Translations under genes and position numbers: made by a program | Assembly (NCBI GenBank): GCA_032716605.1 | Contig: CM064569.1 | Coordinates: forward strand, 6,461,779 to 6,525,778 | DNA length: 64,000 bases | From: Paralithodes platypus | Taxonomy: Eukaryota; Arthropoda; Malacostraca; Decapoda; Lithodidae | Direction: 5' to 3' | The notes under the pieces: generated by a model | Database searches by the model: none | Seen by the model: the letters and a program-made list of their open reading frames with translations, nothing else | Told to the model about the DNA's origin: nothing | Part shown: piece by piece, positions 21,659 through 60,213 of the stretch | Layout: each line of letters opens with the position of its first letter | Numbering within the stretch: position 1 is the stretch's first letter

Positions 21659-21960
21659 GGAGGAATGGGCGTTTATATTTGCTCATTTATGTATTTTTTT
21701 ATTATTATTTCAGTTTCCTCCTTAGACCTCCATCAAGCTTAAAATATCCATCAAGCTTAAAATAACACCCCCTTGACCCCCTTTCAAGATAAATTTGTGC
21801 ATTTTTCGGTTGAAAAATGTCCCAACCGAAGGCCGGTTTTTCTTAAAGGACAGGCTCGCTATCGTTCGCCAAACAAATGACACATAAATGGCACGAAAGG
21901 TTATAACATTGACATAAATGGGGCGAAAGTTCTTAAAATCTGACCTAGTCTAGGGTCCAA
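21655..21960. mobile_element. MITE family A, abutting family B at a shared TTAA
   Basis: Starts at the very TTAA (21655-21658) that ends the previous element, then GGAGGAATGGGCG…CTTAGACCTCCATCAAGC…GGCTCGCTATCGTTCGCC. The right end is lost near 21960. Confidence 0.65.
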
Positions 21961-21980
21961 AGAGGGGATGCACAGACTGA

Positions 21981-21985
<5 letters not shown>

Positions 21986-22023
<38 letters not shown>

Positions 22024-22144
22024 GTAGTAGTAGTAGTAGTAGTAGTTATTATAAAGTAGTAATATAGTAGAATAGTAGGAATAGAGTAATATCTGATGTT
22101 TGTAAAATATAATGTATGTACATTATTTAAAAACAAATAAAAAA

Positions 22145-22187
<43 letters not shown>

Positions 22188-22190
22188 CTC
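21986..22190. repeat. Poly(A) and (TAG)n microsatellites
   Basis: A run of about 35 A at 21986-22021, (TAG)8 at 22022-22046 and (AGT)n at 22147-22187. Confidence 0.95.
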
Positions 22191-22586
22191 CCACCTATAT
22201 ACTATAGAGCCTAGACCCTTTATACAGTAGAGTGATGGGAAACTATAGAGATAACACCGGACCCATAGATAGACCCGACTACGAATCTATTTTATGCACC
22301 CCAGTTCTGATCACAACGTACACATATATGCTGTACCTCGTCGAGATCTTATGTATGAGAGTACAACAGTATGAATTAATTACGAGTGTGGGTTCTTTTC
22401 ATTACCAGATGACTTGTCGGATGAGTTAAGTAACGTTAGCTTTGACTAGGTTGAGTAATATAGGTGTTGTTGCCATATGGACCAATCTCCCTTCTGGGTT
22501 GCGCAAGATAGTATCGCGTCTGTGGCCCAATATAACCAAGGTCCCTGGGTTTGGATCTCTCACACCACCACCACCTTCACCCCATA
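22191..22586. other. Region upstream of the chitinase start codon
   Basis: No repeat family or coding exon recognised. It should hold the promoter and 5' UTR, but no TATA box or initiator can be named with confidence; the untranslated exon may also lie further left. Confidence 0.4.
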
Positions 22587-49291
<26,705 letters not shown>

Positions 49292-49389
49292 CTCAAACAT
49301 ATCTTGGGGAGAATCACATCATCACCTTTCCTGGCAAATTTTATCGGTAGCTGTTGACGGACAGTTATTCAGCCGCCCAAGACAATTTA

Positions 49390-49760
49390 ATGGAGGGTGC
49401 CTGCTTATTTTCTCTCCTTTTCTCTCTTCCTCTGCAGAGCTTGTATCCATTCGGTCCCATTCAGCCTACTGTTTTAAGATGTTTATCCCCATCCAGGTGT
49501 AGATTTCTTCCTGGCAAGCGATAGCGAGCCAGCATTCTATGGAGAAATACGGCTTCGCCGGAGACATTTTCTATCGAAAAATTTACAAATTTAGCCTGCT
49601 GTCCAGTTTTTTTTTTTAATATGGTGGCTCGCCAGGAAAAAATCAACACCTGGATGGGGATAAACGTCTTAAAACAGTAGGCTGAATGGGGCCTAATGGA
49701 TACAACCCAGAGAAAGAGGGAGAAAGAGAGAGAAAAAAATAAAGAGGTGGGCCCCCTTAA
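49390..49760. mobile_element. MITE family B in the presumed 3' UTR
   Basis: CTTGTATCCATTCGGTCCC…GGCAAGCGATAGCGAGCC…CTTAAAACAGTAGGCTGAA…GGTGGGCCCCCTTAA. Left TTAA is lost. Confidence 0.7.
49738..49743 (+). promoter_or_regulatory. First AATAAA after the chitinase stop
   Basis: 447 bp past the stop and inside the family B MITE, so the MITE may supply the polyadenylation signal. Another AATAAA is at 50440-50445. Sequence alone cannot tell which is used. Confidence 0.3.
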
Positions 49761-49946
49761 GACGAAAGTCAAGGTGTTATCACTAAAAAAATTCCCGATG
49801 GAATGTTGACCAAATAGGAGCTCATGTGAATCTCCCATTAGCAGTAACATAGCTTAGTTGCACTATAATTTCTCAACCTTGCATGAATTAACCTAACTTA
49901 ACCAATACTAACATATACCTTACCTACATTATTGTAACAAGTATGT

Positions 49947-50112
49947 ACACTCGACCAAAACACAATCTTTACACTGGTGAGCTGTAAATAATCAAGTGTG
50001 AATGGAATTAATCAGGTGAAACATACGTCTGTGAGTTATTATCATAAGTTTTCGACCCACTTCCAGAATGTTTAGATCGTTAGTGTAAAGATTGTTTTTT
50101 TGGTCAAGTGTA
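49947..50112. mobile_element. Small mariner-type MITE
   Basis: TA-CACTCGACCAAAACACAATC left and inverted TA-CACTTGACCAAAAAAACAA right, 166 bp, both with CTTTACAC beyond. Confidence 0.7.
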
Positions 50113-50457
50113 CAATATTAACTATAATCATATATTCAATGCTGGGTGTGAATGGAATTAAACACTAAAGTAGCTGTGATAAGTCTTAATGCCTATCTCA
50201 TAGACTATTTTTCTCACCAATGGTTTATCCTATCTAGAAGCTTATTTTGTATAATCCATTTCAATTTATCTTGCTTACACTTACTAAATTCAGTCTGGTA
50301 TTAGTGGCTAAGCTAATCTGTCAACTAGACGAATTATCAATGTTATTTTATGCAGCATATACATTTTTAGGACGATTGATAAGGGCCTTCATTTCTCGAT
50401 ATTCTAATAAACTGTGTAATTGTGGTGTGCATGTGTTGTAATAAAACCTTTAGTGTA

Positions 50458-52243
50458 TAACATAGTCTAATAAAAAGCTAACACAACTATGGGTCCTATT
50501 CATATAACATAGTCTAATAATAAGCTAACAAAGCTATGGGTCCTATTCATATCACATAGTCTAATAATAAGCTAACAAAACTATGGGTCCTATTCATATA
50601 TCATAGTCTAATAATAAGCTAACAAAACTATGGGTCCTATTCATATATCATAGTCTAATAATAAGCTAACAAAACTATGGGTCCTATTCATATAACATAG
50701 TCTAATAATAAGCTAACAAAACTATGAGTCCTATTCATATAACATAGTCTAATAATAAGCTAACAAAACTATGGGTTCTATTCATATCACATAGTCTAAT
50801 AATAAGCTAACAAAACTATGGGTTCTATTCATATCACATAGTCTAATAATAAGCTAACAAAACTATGGGTTCTATTCATATCACATAGTCTAATAATAAG
50901 CTAACAAAACTATGGGTCCTATTCATATCACATAGTCTAATAATAAGCTAACAAAACTATGGGTCCTATTCATATAACATAGTCTAATAATAAGCTAACA
51001 AAACTATGGGTCCTATTCATATAACATAGTCTAATAATAAGCTAACAAAACTATGGGTCCTATTCATATATCATAGTCTAATATTAAGCTAACAAAACTA
51101 TGGGTTCTATTCATATCACATAGTCTAATAATAAGATAACAAAACTATGGGTCCTATTCATATTACATAGTCTAATAATAAGCTAACAAAACTATGGGTC
51201 CTATTCATATCACATAGTCTAATAATAAACTAACAAAGCTATGGGTTCTATGCATATCACATAGTCTAATAATAAACTAACAAAACTATGGGTCCTATTC
51301 ATATCACATAGTCTAATAATAAACTAACAAAGCTATGGGTCCTATTCATATCACATAGTCTAATAATAAGCTAACAAAACTATGGGTTCTATTCATATCA
51401 CATAGTCTAATAATAAGCTAACAAAACTATGGGTCCTATTCATATATCATAGTCTAATAATAAGCTAACAAAACTATGGGTCCTATTCATATATCATAGT
51501 CTAATAATAAGCTAACAAAACTATGGGTCCTATTCATATAACATAGTCTAATAATAAGCTAACAAAACTATGGGTCCTATTCATATAACATAGTCTAATA
51601 ATAAGCTAACAAAACTATGGGTTCTATTCATATCACATAGTCTAATAATAAGCTAACAAAACTATGGGTTCTATTCATATCACATAGTCTAATAATAAGC
51701 TAACAAAACTATGGGTTCTATTCATATCACATAGTCTAATAATAAGCTAACAAAACTATGGATCCTATTCATATCACATAGTCTAATAATAAGCTAACAA
51801 AACTATGGGTCCTATTCATATAACATAGTCTAATAATAAGCTAACAAAACTATGGGTCCTATTCATATATCATAGTCTAATATTAAGCTAACAAAACTAT
51901 GGGTTCTATTCATATCACATAGTCTAATAATAAGCTAACAAAACTATGGGTCCTATTCATATCACATAGTCTAATAATAAGCTAACAAAACTATGGGTCC
52001 TATTCATGTCACATAGTCTAATAATAAACTAACAAAGCTATGGGTCCTATTCATATCACATAGTCTAATAATAAACTAACAAAACTATGGGTCCTATTCA
52101 TATCACATAGTCTAATAATAAACTAACAAAGCTATGGGTCCTATTCATATCACATAGTCTAATAATAAGCTAACAAACTATGGGTCCTATTCATATCACA
52201 TAGTCTAATAATAAACTAACAAAACTATGGGTCCTATTCATAT
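50458..52243. repeat. 47-bp satellite, 38 copies, with higher-order repeat
   Basis: Unit (A/C)(A/T)CATAGTCTAATAATAAG + CTAACAAAACTATGGGTCC + TATTCATAT. Diagnostic variants (ATC/AAC/CAC starts, GGGTTCT, AATATTAAG, AAACTAACAAAGCT) recur in the same order in units 4-20 and units 22-37, showing duplication of a block of 17-18 units. Confidence 0.95.
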
Positions 52244-52527
52244 TATCTGCAGTTCTTAGTATTTACCTTATTTGAAAGCAGGTTAACTCGTTGACACTCC
52301 TTAATGGCCACAACCCAAACGCCCACAGTCCTTAGCAGCGTAGGTTAGCTTTAGTGAGATCAGTAGGCTACGTTAGTTTAGCTTAAGTTAGATTAGGTTA
52401 GGCTCTGTCTCGAGTCGGCCAACCCGAGCTTAAAAAGAAGAAGAAAAAAAGGGGTATGTGCCTGAGTATATAGATAGATAGATAGATTTGGTATGATTAT
52501 CTATTGTCAGTCAAATTAAATTAAGTA
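52244..52527. other. Spacer with repeat end and (GATA)n
   Basis: 52395-52490 has GCTCTGTCTCGAGTCGG…GGTATGTGCCTGAGTATATA (GATA)4, as at 44975. Nothing else recognised. Confidence 0.45.
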
Positions 52528-52940
52528 AGGTTGTTTGTTGTTGTTTTTCCCCAAGCTGCCTGGCCGAACAGCCCCAAGGCCCCGAGCAAGGCCAAGGCCA
52601 TAATCGAGCGCCCCCACAGAACCCTCCCTGCCGACCACAATAAAGCCTGGGTGACCGAAGCCACTCCATGGCGGGGAGCTGAGGAGGGTGCGGAAACGCC
52701 CGGGAAACCAAAGCCCCACCCAGGGCCCTGTGCCCCTCAGCAATTATGAAGAGAAAGTGGAGGGGCAAAGGAAAGATGTGACACTTTGGCTTCCAATCTT
52801 GGTAGATTAGGAGGTCAATCCACGCAAGAGACGCCGTCACTTGAGATCTAGAAAATATATAAGTAAAAGGAACAGTCAGAGTAAGCTATGGGTATGGCAG
52901 AGATCGCTCAGTTCTCACTCTGATAGACCAGCCCATCACC
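52528..52940 (-). mobile_element. (AAC)n-tailed retroelement, copy 2
   Basis: Same as 45090-45535, over 90% alike. Tail is (GTT)-like at 52528-52545. Confidence 0.7.
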
Positions 52941-53134
52941 ACATGAAGTAAGGTTAAGCTAGGACACTGTTCATTCTGATTGTGGCCATGTTAGAATGTG
53001 GCCAATTTGACATAAAACCCTTTAAGTGTTTTCACATTTATAATGTTACCTACAGTATAATGAGTTTCTCTACTTTAACTAACCTACTCTTATAAATGTA
53101 TATGCAGTATATTTCCCACATCCAGGCCTACTAA

Positions 53135-53357
53135 CTTAACCATTTCACGCACAGGACGCGAATTGCTCCCTTTCTGGGCTACTTAATAGCCTTTGTGACC
53201 ATCAAGGGTGTTTAGAAACCTTTAATTTAGTTATTTCAACCTATGCAGTTGTCTTTGAGTGCAATTTTGGAGAGGTAATTATGATATTGATAGCATTCTA
53301 TTTCTGAATGCTAAGCGGCAACTCCTGCACTCACACGTGCGTGAAAAAGTTAACACA
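53135..53357. mobile_element. Possible TTAA-flanked MITE
   Basis: TTAACCATTTCACGCACAGG left, inverted TTAACTTTTTCACGCACG right; 223 bp. Confidence 0.6.
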
Positions 53358-53477
53358 CAATATATATTATCCTGGTGCATCTAATTACTTTGCTATTGAT
53401 TACACACAATACATGAATGACAAGGATTCAATATTTTCTACGTGCTTGTTCATAGCAATTAAGGTTATGGAGTTTGG

Positions 53478-53856
53478 TTAAGAGGGGTTGGGCACATTTG
53501 TATGCTTAATTTTTTATTTATCTTTCTATATTTATTTTTAGTTTCCTCCCTAGACCTCCATCAAGCTAAAAAAAACACCCCTACACTCCCATTCAAGATA
53601 AATTTGTACATTTCTCGATAGAAAAATGTCCCGGCCAAAGGCCAGCTCCTCTAAAAAAACACAGGCTCGCTATTGCTCACCAGGAAAAAAATGATACCTA
53701 AATGGCATAAAAGGTCTTGATGTCGATAACAAAATGAGACACGAAAGGTCTTATAAAATCGACAAACTAATGAGCCGAACGTCATAAACTCTGAAAACTA
53801 ATAGGGCTAAACATGAGGGAGAAGGGTGGCCAGAAAAACTACTCATCTCCCCTTAA
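53478..53856. mobile_element. MITE family A, complete
   Basis: TTAA at 53478-53481 and 53853-53856; TTAAGAGGGGTTGGGCAC left, inverted TTAAGGGGAGATGAGTAG right; GGCTCGCTATTGCTCACC core. Confidence 0.8.
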
Positions 53857-53997
53857 GAGGCTCCCTTGATAGCCTTGAGTCTGCCTAATATATTCAGTCT
53901 GAAGACATTGTGTTAACTTGGATTCAAACTTTGGTGTGTGAGTATCACCTGGAGTGTGTATGAGATTAATGGTCCGGAATACTGAAGCACGTAAGTG

Positions 53998-54095
53998 GTG
54001 TGTGTGTGTAAGTGTGTGTTTGTGTAAGTGTGTGTGTGTGTGTAAGTGTAAGTGTGTGTGTGTGTGTGCGTGCGCGCGTGTGTGTGTGTGTGTGC
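53998..54095. repeat. (GT)n microsatellite
   Basis: Interrupted GT/TGTAAG repeat. Confidence 0.95.
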
Positions 54096-54315
54096 ACAAA
54101 GGAATACAAAGGAAATCAAGCAACAACAGGTCTAGTGACCCTTCTAGGCTGCTTGTTCTCCAAAACACTGAGGATCAAGTGTCCAAACAGTGGTTTAGAG
54201 GGGGTAAGGGAACATTGGAAAGGGAACTACTGCCCTGAAACTAATGTCCGTGGGCAGGACTAGGAAGTTAGTAGGGGACAGATGGGTTAGTAACTGAGGG
54301 GAGGATAAAATAAAG

Positions 54316-57251
54316 TTATTCATTTACAAACGCAGTCAGTTGCGGGTTTGATGCGAGATATTTGTCTAAGCGGAGTTTAAATGAATCAACGGTGCTGCAG
54401 ACTATAACGTCTTGGGGAAGCCCATTCCACAAGTTGACAACTCGATTGAAGAAGAAATTCTTAGATTCGTGTGAGTTAAAAGATTTACCAATAATTTTGC
54501 AACCGTTTCCCCGCGTGTAATTAGATTGGTCGATAGTGAAGTACTTACTACAGTTCATATTGTCGATGCCTTTGATGATTTTGAACACTTGAATTAAGTC
54601 ACCTCTTAATCTGCGCTGGGTTAAAGGAAATAGATTTAATTCTCTAAGACGCTCTTCGTATGGTTTGTTCTTTAGGCTAGGTATCATTTTGGTAACTCTA
54701 CGTTGAACTCGTTCTAGCTTGTTTATGTCTTTTTGGTAATAAGGGCACCAGCATTGAACGCAGTATTCCAGAAGAGGGCGGACTAAGGAATTGTAAAGGG
54801 TTAGGATAACGTCTTTGAATTTATGCTCAAATGACCTGCCTATAAAGCCAATTAGTTTGTTTGCCTTCTTAACAACTTCTGAACATTGTTGACTCGGTTT
54901 TAGGTTACTCGATATTGTTACTCCCAGATCGGTTTCTCTGTTTACATTCTTAAGCTGAGTGCCATTCATCGAATAGTTTGCTTTCTCATTTAGGTATCCG
55001 ATATGTAGTACTTTACATTTATCCGCATTGAAACTCATTTGCCAAATTTGGGCCCAATGTGACAATTTATCTAGATTGTGTTGCATATCGTCAACTTGAT
55101 CTTTTGAGAGTACGCTATTTGCTATTTTTGTATCGTCAGCAAATTTTGAGATTGTACAGGTGAGACCCTCATCTATGTCGTTGATGTAAATTAGAAAGAG
55201 AATTGGTCCTAGTACCGATCCCTGGGGTACCCCGCTACTTACATTGGTCCATTTAGATGCCTTACCGTTTATGACTACTCTTTGCTTTCTGTCGCTGAGC
55301 CAATTTTCTATCCATTTCAACACACCGTCTTGTATTCCATGCGCTTTTAGTTTTAGCAGTAAACGTTTGTGGGGAACTTTGTCAAAGGCCTTTTGAAAAT
55401 CAAGGTATATAATATCTACAGCTTTACTCTCATCGTAGAGGTTGAGGATATCGTGGAAGAAGCCTAAGAGGTTTGTTAAACAGGAACGTTTATTACGAAA
55501 GCCGTGTTGAGTATCTTTAAGTATGTTATTTTCCTCTAAGTGATTTACGAGTCAGTCTCTTATGACCGTTTCTAGCATTTTACATACAACTGAGGTTAAG
55601 CTAATTGGACGATAGTTACTGGGTAGGAATTTGCTGCCTTTTTTGAATATCGGTGTTACGTTGGCTATCTTCCACTGATCAGGCATAGTTCCAGACTGCA
55701 AGGATTTATTGAATAGTAATGTCAATGGTTTGGAGAGCTCATCCTTAGCTTCCTTTAGAACTCTAGGCGAGATTGTATCAGGTCCAAGCGTTTTATTTAT
55801 CTTGAGTTTATCTAAACAATTCAATACTTCTCTCTCTGTAACGGTGATATTGCTTAGAACATCTGAATTATCAATCTGAATCGGCGATGGTGTAAGGATA
55901 TCACTGAGGTCTTCTGTTGTAAAAACTGATGCAAAGAAGGTATTGAGGGCATTACTCATTTGTACTTCGTCTTTGGTGTATTCTCCATTTTCATCGACTA
56001 ACGGTCCAACAGTTGAAGTAACTACTTTTTTCTTTCTGATATAACTATAGAATTCTTTCGGGTTTGTTTTACTTTGATTCGCAATATGTAACTCTAGGGT
56101 CTTTTTACTTTGCTTAATTAACTTTTTGGCTTTGCGTCGTAGCTCTACAAATTTCACCCGTTCTTCGTAATTTTGTGAGGATTTTAATCTATCATTAGCA
56201 AATTTTTTAGCAAGCAGGCAGTTTCAAATATCTGTATTCCACCATTTGGGCTTATTATTATGGCCTGGACGCCGTATTTTCGATGGTATGCAGTCTTGCA
56301 CTGCTTTTAGGTAAGTGGTTTCGAATAACATCCAAGATGTATTTATGTCGTTATTGTTAATTAAAAAGCTCCAGTCAGTTTCTTTAAACATAACTCTAAG
56401 TTTATGAAAGTTTGCTTTCTTGAAATTAGGGACTTTTTCGATGCTACTATTTGGTTCGTTACTAGTAAAGTTTAAAGTGAAAGTTATCGTACGATGGTCG
56501 CTGTTACTGAATTCATCACCAACATTCATATTCTCTATTAATTCTTCTTTTGTTGCAAGTACAATGTCAAGAACGTTATTACCACGGGTCGGTGTTCGAA
56601 CAAATTGATAAAGCGAACTCTCTTGCATGTCCGGAGTGTGAAGTAAGAGTATCGCCCCACTTGGTCACAGGTAAATTAAAGTCGCCAAAAAATACGGTAT
56701 CTTGTGAGTTACTTACATCTGCAATTTGTTAATAAATTTCTCGGTCAGTTTGCACTGATTGAGCTGGAGGTCTGTATATTAATGCAAGTATTATTTTTGT
56801 ACCTTTATTATTCTTTATTAGCACAAAAGATGTGTCGACGTTCACAATTTTGAGGTTTTGACAAGAGGGTCGGGTTAAGACTTTCTTTGATATAAAATAA
56901 AACGCCACCTCCATTTTTATTTATTCGGCTTTTCTCAAACATTACATAACCGGGAAGTGAATACTCTGCTAAAAAGTCTCTATCTACTGTATTGAGCCAA
57001 GATTCTGTTATACCAATCACATCATAATTTTCAGTAAACACTAGTTCCTCTAAATCTGAAAATTTATTGCGTATGCTACGAGCGTTTGCATAGAAAACCT
57101 TTAAAGTTGCGGTTTTAGAACTCGCAGAACGTTCTTTAATCAAATTTTTGGTTCTGGTCAGATCTACATTTACATTCATGGCTGTCATCGGTCCTCGGTC
57201 GTTATCCCTGGCGGTTTTGAATTTGGGTCGTGTTGATGGAGCTTTATTCAA
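54316..57251 (-). pseudogene. CR1-like LINE ORF2: APE endonuclease and reverse transcriptase
   Basis: Order on the minus strand: APE start (VFYANARSIRNKFSDLEELV, ITESWLN), GDFNLP, SNSDHRTI; linker; RT with NYRPISLTSVVCKMLE, motif A IIYLDFQKAFDKVPHK, motif B SSGVPQGSVLGPILFLIYIN, motif C FADDT; C-terminus WNGLPQDVIV…SFKLRLDKYL. Lesions: frameshift near 56880, TAA near 56730, frameshift near 56630, TGA at 56224-56226 and TGA at 55552-55554. Motif residues are otherwise intact, implying recent decay. Confidence 0.88.
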
Positions 57252-57277
57252 ATTAGCGGTTCTTGACAGATTAGCAT

Positions 57278-58312
57278 TTAATTCCTTCGCAGGTTGCCGC
57301 CCTCGCTGTCTTCGGTCCTCCTTCCTGGTTGTCCTGTGCTGAGTCGATTTCTTCTCTGAAAATCCTTCACCGCATCGTTGAGAAGACGCCCAAAACGTGC
57401 TGCTCCCATCTGGTTCAGATGAACTCCATCGTCCGAAAACAAATAGTCATCGTAGTAGAAATTGCCCCAGGTGTCGACGAATCCCACGTTTTCCTTCCTG
57501 CAGAGGTTTGCTAGACAACGATTTGTGCTGGTGGCTATGTTGTAAAATCGGCTCTCTACACCAAGCCGAGGGACGATTCCTGAGACGATGATCCTTGATG
57601 ACTTCTTAAACGACTTGATCAGCTGCTGGTACTTTAAAAGCAAATCTTCTGACCGGGTTCGCTGTACATCGTTGGATCCAACGTGGATGACGTACATTGT
57701 ATTAGCAGGGGCCAGCTTAGATACTTCGTCAACTGCAGCAACTACGTCGTCCACACCACCACCAGGGATACAAAAACGCTTCCTGGTCTTAGGTGCTCTG
57801 GCGCAAAACTCTGTGAGCTGATCACGTATCATCGAGTCTCCCACGAGCCGGACTTCTTCTATTTCCGCTTCGTCATCTGAGTCTGTGAGTATCTGGAAGC
57901 GGTTTTGACACTCGGTAATTGGTATGGGTTTCCTGGTCTTGGGGCAAACGTTGTTCCTCACGACACGGAAGTTGTCTTGAGGGGGAAGAGAGTCACTATG
58001 TGTTTCTTGAGTATCGGAACCATCATCTGAAATGGCTACTTCAGGCGTTGAATTGTTGGCAGTTGACGTTTGGGCGTTGGTGGCTGCTGGAGTTGCGGTG
58101 ACAATTGAAGTTTGTAGTACTCCAACGTTGAGTGTTACAAACTCTTGGAGTGATTCCAGCTTCATGGTGAGGACGTTGATCTTGTTGTAGGCTTCATCTA
58201 ATTTCACTGTCAAATTCTCTCGTTGCTGGCAGAGACGGCAGACTTGAAGATCGACAGTAGCAAACATGGACTCACCAAACCTACCGGCGCAGTTCGTACA
58301 AGTGCGAGGCAT
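57278..58312 (-). CDS. CR1-like LINE ORF1: zinc-ribbon plus SGNH esterase
   Basis: 344 residues. N-terminal Cys5-x2-Cys8 … Cys25-x2-Cys28 suggests a zinc-binding ribbon. Residues 30-70 are heptad-like (possible coiled coil); 75-150 low-complexity Ser/Thr/Asp. The SGNH hydrolase domain shows block I GDS (158-160), GSND (212-215) and DGVHL (295-299; Asp295, His298), so the catalytic Ser-Asp-His set looks intact. Esterase-type ORF1 proteins are known for CR1 LINEs and are thought to bind RNA and membranes. The start is the first ATG, and the next ORF begins 27 nt after its stop. Confidence 0.85.
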   Translation of the reverse strand: MPRTCTNCAGRFGESMFATVDLQVCRLCQQRENLTVKLDEAYNKINVLTMKLESLQEFVTLNVGVLQTSIVTATPAATNAQTSTANNSTPEVAISDDGSDTQETHSDSLPPQDNFRVVRNNVCPKTRKPIPITECQNRFQILTDSDDEAEIEEVRLVGDSMIRDQLTEFCARAPKTRKRFCIPGGGVDDVVAAVDEVSKLAPANTMYVIHVGSNDVQRTRSEDLLLKYQQLIKSFKKSSRIIVSGIVPRLGVESRFYNIATSTNRCLANLCRKENVGFVDTWGNFYYDDYLFSDDGVHLNQMGAARFGRLLNDAVKDFQRRNRLSTGQPGRRTEDSEGGNLRRN

Positions 58313-58424
58313 GGTAACAGTCAGTTTCTTCAGATCACTTCACTCAATTTAAAACACTTAACTCACTTTAAACCACTTCACTCACTTTAGAAACACTTCA
58401 ATCACTTCAACCGAAAACAAATAT

Positions 58425-58650
58425 GTTGAAATACACAACAATAGGTTATCAGGGGTGATAGCCTAACCGAAAACAAAACATTTGAGATACGCAGAATTAG
58501 GCTTCCAGGGGCGATAGCCTAACCAAAAGTTTTTAAAAAATTGAAATACGCACCAATAGGCTACCAGCGTTGAATAGCCTAACCGAAAATAATAAAATTG
58601 AAATTCGTAGAAATAGGCTACCAGGTGTGATAACCTAACCTTAAACAAAT
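58425..58650. repeat. Four tandem units of about 58 bp upstream of the LINE ORF1
   Basis: Unit GAAATACGCA…AATAGGCTACCAG…TGATAGCCTAACCGAAAA, diverged 10-20%. Placed where LINE 5' UTR monomers would be (minus-strand element). Confidence 0.7.
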
Positions 58651-58789
58651 ATATATATATAACAGAATATGTAACTAAATATACAATTCACCAAATAGAG
58701 ATTATATAAAAATAAAGTGTGACTGCACACAAGGGGTTAATATACTATATCAACAGATGGCCCTGGTGTCACTGTAGCCTAGTAAAGCA

Positions 58790-58935
58790 GTAAGTGTGTA
58801 AGTGTGCGTGTGTAAGTGTGCGCGTGTGTGTGTAAGTGTGTGCGCGTGTGTGTGTCTGTGTTGAGAGAGAGAGAGAGACTTTGTGTGTGTGTCTGTGTTG
58901 AGAGAGAGGGAGAGACTTTGTGTGTGTGTGTTTGG
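58790..58935. repeat. (GT)n and (GA)n microsatellite
   Basis: GTGTGTGTGTAAGTGTG with a duplicated TGTTGAGAGAGAGAGAGAC block. Confidence 0.95.
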
Positions 58936-59256
58936 TATTTACCTAATTGTGTTTTACAGGATTAAGATAGAGTGTTATCGTTTATTAGTTTATGATATTT
59001 TACTTTAAATAATGGTATTACTTTGTACTCACACTACATCACTAGGTAACTTACTCCACTTGTCAATAACTCTGTTTAGGTTTCCATATTTCCTTACAAA
59101 TTTCTTGCAGATTTTCTTAGGAAGGATGCAAGCGTGATATTATGTTCTTCCTAATGCTGGTATAACAATCTTCCATGTCGATAAACCCTTGCCCTTGAAT
59201 ACAACTGTGTTCACGCGTGTGTGTGTGTGCGCCAAAGGGTTCATCCACAAATTTGT
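58936..59256. other. Unassigned spacer
   Basis: AT-rich, no feature recognised; GT-rich tail at 59213-59230. Confidence 0.4.
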
Positions 59257-60213
59257 TATCTGAATGTTGGGTTGAAACAAGGGTGTGTGATGTCCATGTG
59301 CTTGTTTACTGTATATATGGATGGAGTCATGAAAGAAATACTATCAAGAGCAGTGGATGTTGGTGTATCGTTGATAAGGGAGGGAAATAGTGGAAGCTAC
59401 CTCTACTGCTGTTTGCTAATGATACAGTTCTGATGAGCGATAATGAATGGGAGTTGCAAAGTCTGGTAAATATGTTTGGAACAGTGTGCGAAAAATGGAA
59501 TCTGAAGGTAAATGCGGGGAAGAGCAAGATTATGGTCTTCGAAAAGAGTGAAGCAACAGAGTGTGAGGTGAAATTGAACGGTCAGGCTATGGAGATTGTA
59601 GCTCATTTAAGTATCTGGGCAGTGTGTTGAGTAAAGATGGGACTATGGATGAAGAAGTGCAGGAGAGGGTGCAACAGGAGAAGAGGGTTGTAGGAACGCT
59701 AAAAACAGTAACAAGAAATAGGGTGGTCAGCATGGAAGTGAACAAGTCCTTGCATGACAGTGTGGTAATCCCGACACTGACTTATGGAAGCGAAGCATGG
59801 ACATTGGTGGAGAGACTCAGACCAAGAGTGAGAGGGGTGGAAATGAGTTACTTGAGAAGTGCGTGCAGAGTTACATGGAGGGATAGACAGACGAATGAGG
59901 AAGTAAGAAGGAGGTGTAGTGTGGAGGTAGATGTGCTGGAAAGTGTGAAAAGGAAAAACTTGAGATGGTTCGGCCATATGGAACGTATGGGAAGCGAGAG
60001 AATGACTAAGAGGCTGTACGAGAGCGAGGTGGAAGGACAGAGAGGGAGAGGTAGACCAAAAGAGAGGTGGAAGGATGGAGTGAGGAAATTTATGGATGAA
60101 GGCGGTGCTGGTTGGGAGGAGGGGCGTCGACTGACTGGGGACAGTGCATGGGGGCGTTTCGTTCGTGGCCAACCCTTCGGGGATCACGGCGTCAGGCAAT
60201 AGATAGATAGATA
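59257..60213 (+). mobile_element. RTE LINE 3' copy with mutated RT active site
   Basis: Begins between RT motifs A and C (LNVGLKQGCVMS) and ends …PFGDHGVRQ-stop with GGCGTCAGGCAATAGATAG and (GATA)n. Motif C reads LLFANDTVL: one catalytic Asp is Asn (GAT to AAT). 59624-60202 is an open 192-codon C-terminal fragment (VIPTLTYGSEAWTLVERL, LRWFGHMERMGSERMTKR). Confidence 0.88.

Larger units (their letters stand above)
54250..58420 (-). mobile_element. CR1-like LINE, nearly full length
   Basis: ORF1 (58312-57278), ORF2 (57251-54316, disrupted) and a short 3' UTR, with tandem 5' monomers at 58425-58650. Two ORFs, an SGNH-esterase ORF1 and an APE-RT ORF2 are the CR1-group layout. ORF1 is open; ORF2 has at least three stops and two frameshifts, so the copy is recent but dead. 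Confidence 0.85.
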
